Positions 1 to 6,050 of a stretch of 7,440 nt of DNA are shown piece after piece. Origin of the DNA: an uncultured bacterium (GTDB taxonomy: Bacteria; Desulfobacterota; Desulfobulbia; Desulfobulbales; Desulfobulbaceae); assembly GCA_903896915.1 (NCBI GenBank), contig CAITZN010000393.1, positions 1-7,440 of the forward strand. Reading direction: 5' to 3'. Every line of letters begins with the position of its first letter. The stretch's first letter is position 1. Under the pieces are notes generated by a model that saw only the letters and a list, made by a program, of their open reading frames with translations, searched no databases and had not been told where the DNA came from. A program made the translations under genes and the position numbers.

Positions 1-425
1 GGATCGAGATAACCGGCCAGGGGCAGGCCGAAGCAGGCGGCGGCAAGGAGGAAAAACAACAGGTAATACTTCCATTGGCGTTGCCCCGGTTCGGAGACGA
101 CACCTTGAGGCCCGAGCAGACGGCGGCTGATATCGATCAGCGTCCCCATGGGACAGAGCCAGCCGCAGAAAAAACGTCCGAATACAAGGGTCAGGCCGAC
201 GGTAACCAGGGCCGGCAGCATGAGCGCAACCACGGTTTTCGCGGCCAGCATGGCGGCAGCCGCGAGGAAGGGGTCAATACGGAAGAGGAGATTGACGGCC
301 CAGGCCAGTTCATCTTGGCCTGCGTAATCAGTCTTGACGAACAGGACGAGAAAGAGGAGCAGGAAAAGGGACTGACCGATTCGCCTCCAGGCGGACGGAG
401 AGATGAGCTTGCCGGGGCGTCGCAT
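1..425 (-). CDS. NapH-type membrane 4Fe-4S protein, C-terminus cut by window edge
   Basis: Translation of the minus strand from the ATG at 425 stays open for 141 codons to the window edge, so only the N-terminal part is visible. It begins with a short basic stretch (MRRPGK), then a hydrophobic segment at about residues 17-30, a second at about 58-84 and a third at about 120-137. The second ends in the motif FCGWLCPMGT (residues 86-95). This motif is characteristic of the NapH/NosR/CcoG-like polytopic proteins, which go on to carry 4Fe-4S ferredoxin motifs; those would lie beyond the edge. Such proteins pass electrons through the cytoplasmic membrane. The ATG overlaps the stop codon of the upstream DUF362 gene (TGATG), which indicates translational coupling and a shared role. 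The exact electron partner cannot be told from this fragment. Confidence 0.85.
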   Translation of the reverse strand, partial: MRRPGKLISPSAWRRIGQSLFLLLFLVLFVKTDYAGQDELAWAVNLLFRIDPFLAAAAMLAAKTVVALMLPALVTVGLTLVFGRFFCGWLCPMGTLIDISRRLLGPQGVVSEPGQRQWKYYLLFFLLAAACFGLPLAGYLD

Positions 426-1342
426 CAGGCTGTCAATACCTGGATTCGTTCCAGGTCCATTTCCCCCAGTCCCAGTTTGTAGGCAGCCACAGTCGAGTCA
501 ATGGCATCGGGCTGTAGCGCGAACAGGGCGTGGGTGGCATAGGCATCGGCAGCTACCGGATCGGCCGAGGCAATCAGGGTGTCGGTCTTGCTCACATCCT
601 TGAGATCGCCGCCCTGAGGACCGTTGCGTAAAAGGATGCGGGTGGCATCGATGAGGGTCAGTTTCGGCCTGATCACCGTGGCTAAATCGGCTAGACTTTG
701 CCCCAGGTCATGATGCAGCGACCCCCGATTGCCGCCGATAACCCCCATGCTGTTTTTGAGCCCCAGGGTGAGTCGGGAGAGTCCGTGGTGCTTGGCCACC
801 GGCACGTTGATGTAGCAGTCGCAGTCGAGGGCATCCTTGTACAACTCCCATTTAGTCAGCGATTTGCCCTTGGTGATGTTCACCGGTACGAATTTGCGCT
901 GGTCGATATGTTCGATCACCGCACGCGGATCATTGAGGTCTAAGATGGCTTGTTCGATGCCGCTGTTGGTGTAGCAGCGCCGCTGCTCGTTGCAGGTCCG
1001 GTCGAAAACCAGCACCCTTTTTGCCCCGGCCTCCAGGGCCTGGGCAACCACGGCCTTCACTACCAGAGGATGGGTGTTGGCCGCCTGTTCCGGGTTGCGG
1101 TCCCAGCCGATGTTCGGCTTGATCACCACCCGGTCTCCTGGTCGGACAAACTGCGCCATGCCCCCGAGGGGCTTGAGCACCCGGGCCACCAGGGCGGCAT
1201 AATCCTCGCCTTTGGCAACACTGAGCAGGGCTTGCGGTCTTTCAGCGGCCAAGGCTTCTGGCAGGATGCTGAAGCGGGGAATGGTCAGGGTCGCTCCGGC
1301 CGACCAGAGGAAGACCTCTCGGATGAATTGTCGTCTGTTCAT
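425..1342 (-). CDS. Tat-exported DUF362 domain protein
   Basis: This 305-residue protein starts with a twin-arginine signal (MNRRQFIRE, then a hydrophobic stretch to about residue 24, with likely cleavage after the EALAA near residue 33), so it is probably exported folded across the membrane. The rest matches the DUF362 family by eye: VVIKPNIGW near 72-80, a Cys pair at 117 and 123, DCDCYINVPVAKHHG near 173-187, LKNSMG at 195-200 and NRGSLHHD near 205-212. DUF362 proteins are often next to iron-sulfur proteins, but no reaction is firmly assigned to the family. The start is supported by a strong ribosome binding site (AAAGGAGG) just upstream. It forms a two-gene operon with the membrane 4Fe-4S protein through a TGATG overlap, which suggests a periplasmic partner for that electron carrier (inference). 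A Tat signal often goes with cofactor loading in the cytoplasm. Confidence 0.9.
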   Translation of the reverse strand: MNRRQFIREVFLWSAGATLTIPRFSILPEALAAERPQALLSVAKGEDYAALVARVLKPLGGMAQFVRPGDRVVIKPNIGWDRNPEQAANTHPLVVKAVVAQALEAGAKRVLVFDRTCNEQRRCYTNSGIEQAILDLNDPRAVIEHIDQRKFVPVNITKGKSLTKWELYKDALDCDCYINVPVAKHHGLSRLTLGLKNSMGVIGGNRGSLHHDLGQSLADLATVIRPKLTLIDATRILLRNGPQGGDLKDVSKTDTLIASADPVAADAYATHALFALQPDAIDSTVAAYKLGLGEMDLERIQVLTA

Positions 1343-1425
1343 GGTTGCCTCCTTTCGTCGTGATTTCGTAAGGATTTCTGCCTATATGTGCCGCTTGCTA
1401 TTTTTCTACAGAAAATTTATGGGTC

Positions 1426-1454
1426 ATCATACCTTAATAATAAAGGGAAAACAA
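1426..1454 (-). promoter_or_regulatory. Candidate sigma-70 promoter for the DUF362 operon
   Basis: On the minus strand TTGTTT (1454-1449) and TATGAT (1431-1426) are separated by 17 bases. Both are close to the -35 and -10 consensus, and they lie in an AT-rich stretch of the divergent gap upstream of the DUF362 start. The implied leader is about 75 nucleotides. It is called by eye only. The rest of the 1343-1631 gap shows no gene or clear promoter for the rightward gene. Confidence 0.45.
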
Positions 1455-1637
1455 CGTAATGGGAGGCGGCTCTCCTGCCGATTCGGCTTGTTTGGCAAAA
1501 TCTGGATGGGGTAAACGCAGGAGTCAAAAGGATAGAGGAAAAGTGTCCTGCTCTGTATTCGGTTTTCCTGCTCACCCTTGTATGGTAGGAAGATATTGAC
1601 CATGAACTGAATGCTTCTAACAAATGTTTAATTGCCT

Positions 1638-2243
1638 ATGCTTCCTACTGTTCTCCTTCCCAAGTTGCTCCTGACCATGCCGCAAGAAACTGTTGCTGGT
1701 TTTGCTTCACTGCTGCAGCACGGTATTCAATGTGCCATTGACCAACCGGTTGAGATATTGCCGTTTTTACTTTCGCTCCCTGGATTCAATCCGGAATATA
1801 TCGAAAACAGATTACAGACCATCTTCATCAACGGTAGTGCCGTTGACAGTCTTGACCGGGTTTTGTCTGCAGGTTCCACCCTGGCACTCTCCGCCGCCAT
1901 GCCGGGTCTAGCTGGCGCAATATTCCGGCGCCAGGGGCTGCACGGCTCCCTGCGCAGTCAGCCTGAAGAAAAGGCAACGGCTATCCCGTCTGAATCCGGT
2001 TTTGTCACCCTGAAACTGTTCAACACTATTGCCATTGATCGGGTGCATGACCTGTTGGCCAACGGCATCCTCATTTCCGGCAAGGCCTTTTGCGACTTTG
2101 CAGCCAGACGGGAACATCTTTTTCAGCCACCGGTGGCGGTTGACTTTGCCGGACAGAATTTGGGGTATGCTGAGTTGTTGCAGGCTGTTGCCCATTGCTC
2201 TAAGCTGGTTGTGCAAGCGTGTGTAGTCCCAAATAAAACCTGA
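1638..2243 (+). CDS. Conserved protein of unknown function beside the LysR gene
   Basis: The predicted product has 201 residues from the ATG at 1638. A TTG at 1632 would add two residues, an in-frame stop at 1629 rules out anything longer, and no good ribosome binding site is visible. I do not recognise a named family. The N-terminal part is hydrophobic and helical in character, with LPFLLSLPGF near residues 41-50. A central stretch runs IFINGSAVDSLDRVL, then STLALSAAMPGLAGA; this resembles the strand-turn pattern of small beta-grasp folds (ThiS/MoaD-like), but it lacks a terminal Gly-Gly and the likeness is weak. The C-terminal half has two Cys residues in the final helix-like stretch (AHCSKLVVQAC). 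There is no signal peptide. It is 28 bases upstream of the regulator's preferred start on the same strand, so the two are probably co-transcribed and may be functionally linked. Confidence 0.7.
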   Translation: MLPTVLLPKLLLTMPQETVAGFASLLQHGIQCAIDQPVEILPFLLSLPGFNPEYIENRLQTIFINGSAVDSLDRVLSAGSTLALSAAMPGLAGAIFRRQGLHGSLRSQPEEKATAIPSESGFVTLKLFNTIAIDRVHDLLANGILISGKAFCDFAARREHLFQPPVAVDFAGQNLGYAELLQAVAHCSKLVVQACVVPNKT

Positions 2244-2271
2244 GACGATCCTCAACGAAACGGCGGTGACA

Positions 2272-3189
2272 ATGGAAATCAGGAAACTAGAAGTATTCTG
2301 TAAGATTGTTGAGCTGAAAAGCTTTACCAAGGCTGCAGAGGCTGTGCGGCTCTCACAACCAACAGTGAGCGATCATATCCGCAATCTTGAAGAGGAACTT
2401 GGCCAGAAATTGGTTGATCGCCTAGGCCGTGAGGTCGTGCCAACGCCGGTGGGGCGACTGCTCTATGGCTATGCCACCAAAATCCTGCGCCTGCGGCAAG
2501 AGACACTCCAGGCCATAATGGAGTTTAACGGCAACCTTAGCGGCAACACGATCATAGGTGCCAGCTCTATCCCCGGGACCTATATCCTGCCGAAGCTGAT
2601 CAGCTCATTTCGTAGCCAATTTCCTGAAATAAAGACTGTTGTTCATATCAATAGATCGCAGGCAATCGCAAAAAAAGTGCTGGAAGGTGAGTATGATCTC
2701 GGTCTGGTCGGGGCAATATGGAATGAGAAAGGACTTGAGTGGACTGCTCTCTTTCAGGACACGCTCAGCTTGGTCGCGCATCCAGACAACTCTTTGAATA
2801 AAGGACAACCGCTCACGGTCAGGGACCTGTTCAGCCAACCTTTTATTCTCCGGGAGCCCGGGTCGGGAACCAGAAAGGTCATCGCCCACATTCTCGAAAC
2901 ATGGGGATACAAGGAAAGCGATCTGCAGGATGTTGCTTTGCTCGGCTCCAATGAAGCCGTCAAGGAGGGAATCAAGGCCGGCATTGGCATTTCCATGCTC
3001 TCGCGCCGATCCGTTGCAGAGGATGTGCTCCGGGGGACCCTGGTGGCCCTTCCCTTGGAGGATATTTCAGGTCAGCGACCTTTCTACCTGGTGCGACGTA
3101 AAAATAGGGCGTTGTCACCCGTTGCCGCAGCCTTTGCTGACCATCTGCTGGCTGCAGCGGAACAGGAGAATATCGTCGCTCTCGTTTAA
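2272..3189 (+). CDS. LysR-type regulator, resembling the selenium-metabolism-associated subfamily
   Basis: This 305-residue protein has full LysR family architecture. An N-terminal winged helix-turn-helix (about residues 3-62; recognition region SFTKAAEAVRLSQPTVSDHI at 17-36) is followed by a linker helix and a periplasmic-binding-like effector domain (about 90-295). The effector domain shows IIGASSIPGTYILP at its first strand, EYDLGLVG, and GIKAGIGISMLSRR near the end. The MEIRKLEVFCKIVELKSF opening and the S-x-IPG/A-x-Y-x-LP stretch recall the subfamily named as selenium metabolism-associated LysR regulators. That label is from memory and not searched, but the tRNA-Sec gene and candidate selenoprotein nearby agree with it. 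The ATG at 2272 is preferred over an in-frame GTG at 2266 because it matches the usual family N-terminus. The gene converges on the MetE-like gene with 12 bases between them and no clear terminator. Its ligand is unknown. Confidence 0.88.
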   Translation: MEIRKLEVFCKIVELKSFTKAAEAVRLSQPTVSDHIRNLEEELGQKLVDRLGREVVPTPVGRLLYGYATKILRLRQETLQAIMEFNGNLSGNTIIGASSIPGTYILPKLISSFRSQFPEIKTVVHINRSQAIAKKVLEGEYDLGLVGAIWNEKGLEWTALFQDTLSLVAHPDNSLNKGQPLTVRDLFSQPFILREPGSGTRKVIAHILETWGYKESDLQDVALLGSNEAVKEGIKAGIGISMLSRRSVAEDVLRGTLVALPLEDISGQRPFYLVRRKNRALSPVAAAFADHLLAAAEQENIVALV

Positions 3190-3201
3190 AAAACTCCCCG
3201 C

Positions 3202-4368
3202 TTATCCGTACCTCGCTCGCAGAATCCGCGCGGCTTCGACGATGGCGCACAACTTGCGAAAGGCAATTTCCTCCACGTTGACCGAACGGCTGGCAAAGCA
3301 GCCAAAGCCGCAGTCGGTATTCAAAAACAGCTGGTCAGGCCGGTAGAAGGCAAGAGCCTGTTCGGCCTTGGCAACAATAGCCGCCACCGGTTCCACAGTA
3401 TCGGTGCGGGGATTGACCACCCCCAACCCCAGTTCCCTATCAGACAGTGCCCTCCCGACCACTTCAATGTCGCCTGCCCGAGGTGTTGCATATTCCAAAA
3501 CGAATTGGTCCACCTGCATGCGTTCCAGCGCCGGCAGCAGCCGGGCGTAATCACCGGTAAGCAACACCTCCTCCTGTTTGCTCCAGTTGCCGCGACAGAC
3601 ATGCACACCTATGCGGATACCATCGATCCCTTGAGTGATGCGGTTGATCAGTTCGGCCGCGAATTCCAGTTCCTTACCCGCGTCACGGCGGGTAGCCAGG
3701 GTCGCTCACATGAAAGTGCGGCGGCCACACTCCTCCGAGAGGACCACCTCGGTGAGCACGGGTTCGTCGAACTGGACGAAATCGCAGCCAGCATCCCGCA
3801 GGTCGATCAATTCCTCACGCAGTATTCGGACGATGTCGTCGGCCATCTCCCTCGGGTCATTGTAGGCCGTGCGGGTAAGCGCACCGACCCACATGGAACG
3901 GGTCAGCAGGTAGGGGCCGGGCAGAGTGATCTTGACCGGTTTTTTCGTCAGGGTACGCAGGAAATGGAGATCTTCAAGGGCAAGGGGCTCCCGTCGCGAC
4001 AATTTGCCAATGCAGGTCGGATTTTTCACGGCTGAGGCCGGCATATCCATGGTCCTGAGCATTTCCTCAAACTCGGCCTTATCCTCAACAAAGTCCAGCA
4101 TCTCCGCAAGCGACATCAACTGCGTTCCGGCGACTTTGTCAGTGATGAAGGCATAGAAGCTTTCCCGCCGATGCTCGCCGTCAACCACGATATCCAGGCC
4201 TGCCTGCTCCTGCAGGGCCACGGTGCGACGGATCTCATCTTCAGCAACCAAGTTGAAATCCTGGCGTGAAACTGTACCTTTTTGGTAGCTTCGCAAGGAT
4301 TTCAGCATGGTTTTGGAGCGGGGCCATGACCCCACTTGAGTGGTAATAAAGGATTTAGGTTCAGTCAT
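3202..4368 (-). CDS. MetE-core-like methyltransferase with in-frame TGA, probable selenoprotein
   Basis: Read through one in-frame TGA (3708-3706), this is a 388-residue protein of the cobalamin-independent methionine synthase (MetE C-terminal/core-MetE) family, lacking the N-terminal half of full MetE. Visible marks are TTQVGSWPRS near residues 9-18, DGEHRRESFYAF near 63-74, FVQFDEPVL near 196-204, and the catalytic zinc ligands: His256 and Cys258 (VHVCRGNW), Glu292 (VLEYATPRAG) and Cys353 (NTDCGFG). The TGA is codon 221, in the context RTFM-TGA-ATLATRRD. Both sides are in the same frame and look fully conserved, so this is not a frameshift. A stem-loop follows the TGA directly and a tRNA-Sec gene lies about 1.5 kb upstream, so insertion of selenocysteine is the best explanation; a nonsense mutation is the alternative. 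The family transfers methyl groups to a zinc-bound thiol such as homocysteine; the methyl donor is unknown. The ATG at 4368 is used; a GTG at 4377 overlaps the stop of the preceding gene, indicating coupling. Confidence 0.85.
3676..3708 (-). promoter_or_regulatory. Candidate bacterial SECIS element with its UGA codon
   Basis: Right after the in-frame TGA (3708-3706) the minus strand can fold as ACCCGC (3693-3688), loop CGTGAC (3687-3682), GCGGGT (3681-3676). The six-pair stem extends by one T-A pair, and further with a bulge. The loop begins 18 bases after the TGA and has G as its second base. From memory, bacterial SECIS models ask for a loop about 16-37 bases downstream with a G in the first two loop positions, so this hairpin fits. 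SelB would bind it to deliver Sec-tRNA. It is unproven, and GC-rich coding DNA makes hairpins by chance. Confidence 0.6.
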
Positions 4369-4373
4369 GTCAC

Positions 4374-5111
4374 TCACACCAACGCTATTTTCATTTGCAG
4401 GTCCACCGCCTTTGCCAGCGTTGCCACCAAGGGCGAGCGCTGCACGGTCCGGGCCCAGGCGGCCTTAACTTTTCCTTCGTCGTCAAAGGTGGAGGCAAAG
4501 CATTTGAGTTCAATGCTTTTTATCGAAGGGTCACCCTCTTCAAGACCCATATGCGCTAAAACATTGTTGAGTGAACCGCTCAGGGAGATCTCGATGTCAT
4601 CGACCTCCAGGTTCTCCCGGGCGCACTCCGTGGCAAAAGCAGTGGTCAGTGCTCCGGCCAGCGACCCAAAGAGATATTCGAGGGCGCACGGCTGTTTATC
4701 ACGTTCCTCGAAACTTGCGGGCTGGCCAACCTCGAAGGAAAAGTTGCGGGAGTAGATGGTCGATTTGAGATGACCGGTTGCCCTGGCTCTGAGACGCCAT
4801 GCATAGTCTTTTGCCTCTTCCTTGTCCTTGCGCAATGCTTCCTCATCCTGTTGCGCACCCTGGCCTCTTCTCACGAAATAGCGGGCGAAGCCGTCACCGC
4901 TGGTTGTGCCCAGGTACGCATGGCCGGACATCCGGCACCAAGGCGGCAGATCATCTGCAACCGTCGGTTCCCGGCTGCGCATTTCCAGGATGCCGTCGAC
5001 CGGTGTTTTGAGCATCTGCTCTCTGATCAGGAGGATCAGGCCGGAACCGCAGTCCAGATCGCCACCGTCAAAAACCGTATCCGGGGTGATCGCGTTAATA
5101 TCAAAGACCAT
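4374..5111 (-). CDS. TusA-like/OsmC-like fusion protein
   Basis: This 245-residue protein joins two domains. Residues 1-70 are TusA-like: a candidate sulfur-carrier Cys21 (DLDCGSG) where TusA has CPxP, and the family's WCRMSGH at 58-64. A charged linker with many Lys, Glu and Gln follows (about 75-105). Residues about 105-245 are OsmC-like, with CALEYLFGSLAGALTTAF matching the OsmC core helix. Two positions usually held by peroxidatic cysteines look changed: LAGALTT where OsmC commonly has a Gly-Cys, and QRSPLVATL where a Cys-Pro is common. Peroxidase activity is therefore doubtful, and binding or carrying a thiol or selenol compound is more likely (inference). The ATG at 5111 is chosen over an upstream ATG at 5174, because an AGGAGG site sits about 10 bases before it and the longer form would overlap the DsrE gene. 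It is 26 bases after the DsrE-like gene and coupled to the MetE-like gene. Confidence 0.8.
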   Translation of the reverse strand: MVFDINAITPDTVFDGGDLDCGSGLILLIREQMLKTPVDGILEMRSREPTVADDLPPWCRMSGHAYLGTTSGDGFARYFVRRGQGAQQDEEALRKDKEEAKDYAWRLRARATGHLKSTIYSRNFSFEVGQPASFEERDKQPCALEYLFGSLAGALTTAFATECARENLEVDDIEISLSGSLNNVLAHMGLEEGDPSIKSIELKCFASTFDDEGKVKAAWARTVQRSPLVATLAKAVDLQMKIALV

Positions 5112-5137
5112 GGGCTGAGATCCTCCTGAGTTGGTTT

Positions 5138-5503
5138 TCAGTACGCAACGGCCGGTGAGCCGTTGGCCAGCCATTCCACCAGGGCAGCGCCGCCGGCAGG
5201 GGTAGCGCCCTTGATGAGATCGGTCTCGGCAATACCGCGTTTTTTCATACAGGGAGTGCAGACATAGATTTTGCCGCCAGCCTTGATGAATTTGTCCATC
5301 AGATCCTTGAGCGAGGCAAAGGGCGCACCTTCATCGATCTTGGCGGCTTCCTCGGGGACAGCGCAGTAGACGCCGTCTGAACTGAGAAAAACCATAGTCT
5401 CCTTCTCGCTGCCCTGGGCGGCGTTGGCCACGACAAAGCCGAGGGTGGCTTTATCCGGATCGGTCTTGCAATGGGTAATAGTGACGCAGAATGTGTTTGC
5501 CAT
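5138..5503 (-). CDS. DsrE-like protein (sulfur/selenium trafficking)
   Basis: This 121-residue cytoplasmic protein has the DsrE/DsrF-like fold signature: a first strand (FCVTITHCKTDPDKATLGF) with two Cys residues at 6 and 12, a central strand ETMVFLSSDGVYCAV, and IYVCTPCMKKRGI near 79-91 with a CxxC at 82-85. Members of this family relay persulfide sulfur between TusA-type carriers, and the related C-terminal domain of YedF is linked to selenium metabolism. The Cys-rich IYVCTPCMKK stretch is where DsrE-like proteins normally keep their active Cys. The ATG is preceded by AAGGAGAT at a good distance. It begins 3 bases after the small TusA-like gene, so the two are one transcript, and a DsrE-TusA partnership in sulfur or selenium transfer is the natural reading. 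The actual cargo is unknown. The terminal TGA looks like a true stop. Confidence 0.85.
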   Translation of the reverse strand: MANTFCVTITHCKTDPDKATLGFVVANAAQGSEKETMVFLSSDGVYCAVPEEAAKIDEGAPFASLKDLMDKFIKAGGKIYVCTPCMKKRGIAETDLIKGATPAGGAALVEWLANGSPAVAY

Positions 5504-5506
5504 GTG

Positions 5507-5761
5507 CTATCTCCTTACTAAATGAGGTTTTAAGGTGATCAGGTAATAGGGGTGCTTTATTGCGGTCAGTTCGTTTTTGGTCATTCGGCACCATGCCGGT
5601 AGTTCCATCGGCGCTCCAGGATCTCGGGAAATGACCAAGATCCGGTAGCCCGGCTGCTGGTTGCGGATATAGAGGTAGAGGTTGACGATCACTCGGCCGC
5701 AGGTTTCTTCACCGCCGTCGAACTCGTCGTCAAAATCCCAGTCTGGGCGATTGGTTGCCAT
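5507..5761 (-). CDS. Small TusA-like protein with CG in place of CPxP
   Basis: This 84-residue protein has an acidic N-terminus (DWDFDDEFDGGEE), then Cys21 (TCGRVIVNLYL) at the place of the TusA sulfur-carrying Cys, a strand RILVISRDPGAP, and the family hallmark LPAWCRMT at 54-61. The Pro residues of CPxP are missing. Its layout mirrors the N-terminal domain of the TusA-OsmC fusion two genes on: both share FDGG before Cys21, an SR-x-P strand and WCRM, so they look like paralogs. TusA proteins carry sulfur as a persulfide to partners such as DsrE, and the DsrE-like gene begins 3 bases downstream. No good ribosome binding site is seen before the ATG. The gene starts 62 bases after the tRNA-Sec gene and may be on the same transcript. 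A carrier of selenium in place of sulfur is possible but not shown. Confidence 0.75.
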   Translation of the reverse strand: MATNRPDWDFDDEFDGGEETCGRVIVNLYLYIRNQQPGYRILVISRDPGAPMELPAWCRMTKNELTAIKHPYYLITLKPHLVRR

Positions 5762-5823
5762 GATTTCAGAACTGATTGGTCAGGAACATCGGTTGAATGG
5801 AGAAATAGGTAAGAGGGGAATGA

Positions 5824-5921
5824 TGGAGACTGGTTTTGGAATCGAACCAAACGGCCTTCTTTTCACAGGTAGCCCAACGGGGTTGAAGCCCGCGGCCAGC
5901 GCCAGCCAACTTAACCAGTCC
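5824..5921 (-). tRNA. selC: tRNA-Sec, anticodon UCA (selC)
   Basis: The minus strand folds as a tRNA-Sec of 98 bases including CCA. Acceptor stem: 8 pairs, GGACTGGT (5921-5914) with ACCAGTCT (5834-5827), the first being G-U. D arm: 6 pairs with a 4-base loop (GTTGGC, TGGC, GCTGGC, 5910-5895), the long D stem typical of bacterial tRNA-Sec. Anticodon arm: GCGGG (5893-5889), loop CTTCAAC with UCA at 5886-5884, and CCCGT (5881-5877). A long variable arm of about 25 bases begins TGGGC. T arm: TTTGG, loop TTCGATT, CCAAA (5851-5835). The 8+5 acceptor/T stem total is the bacterial tRNA-Sec form. CCA is encoded at 5826-5824 but follows the 8-pair stem with no discriminator base; alternatively the G-U is open and T5827 is the discriminator. 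The product is charged with serine and converted to Sec for UGA reading. Confidence 0.88.
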
Positions 5922-5930
5922 TATAGGTTT

Positions 5931-5958
5931 TCTATATAACTAGCATTTGAAAAATCAA
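5931..5958 (-). promoter_or_regulatory. Candidate promoter for selC and perhaps the genes after it
   Basis: On the minus strand TTGATT (5958-5953) and TATAGA (5936-5931) are 16 bases apart, in an AT-rich stretch. The -10 element ends about 10 bases before the first tRNA base, a usual distance for a tRNA promoter with a very short leader. No other promoter is obvious between selC and the TusA-like gene, so the operon may be read from here. It was called by eye. Confidence 0.5.
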
Positions 5959-5978
5959 TATACAACTCAAAAATATTG
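5956..5978. promoter_or_regulatory. Candidate LysR-type operator (CAATAT-N11-ATATTG)
   Basis: CAATAT (5956-5961) and ATATTG (5973-5978) form a perfect 6-base inverted repeat with an 11-base spacer. The inner T5961 and A5973 give the T-N11-A pattern known for LysR-family binding sites. The repeat overlaps the proposed -35 of the selC promoter, a position where LysR proteins act. A link to the LysR gene in this window is inference, and AT-rich repeats also arise by chance. Confidence 0.4.
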
Positions 5979-6050
5979 GTCGATTTCAGATTCTGGGAGA
6001 ATGAGATGTTTGGGATCAGGGGGCGTTGAGCAGTTTACCTTGAAGGGGGA

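Noticed and set aside
1459..1602. Small ORF of about 46 codons in the divergent gap
   Set aside because: It has no ribosome binding site and no recognisable protein pattern; its composition looks like chance.
3706..4377. The MetE-like gene as a truncated protein plus a separate small gene at 3202-3606
   Set aside because: The two parts are in the same frame, and the 33 codons between them read as family-like protein up to a single TGA. Read-through as Sec, or at most a one-base nonsense change, explains it better than two genes.
5138..5140. Terminal TGA of the DsrE-like gene as a second Sec codon
   Set aside because: The protein already has its full family length, and the frame after the TGA runs into the ribosome binding site of the next gene.
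5138..5174. Longer start for the TusA-OsmC fusion at 5174
   Set aside because: It would overlap the end of the DsrE-like gene out of frame, and the strong AGGAGG site points to the ATG at 5111.
5990..6002. ATTCT-GGG-AGAAT hairpin as terminator of tupC
   Set aside because: The stem is only five AT-rich pairs and no T-run follows it on the minus strand.
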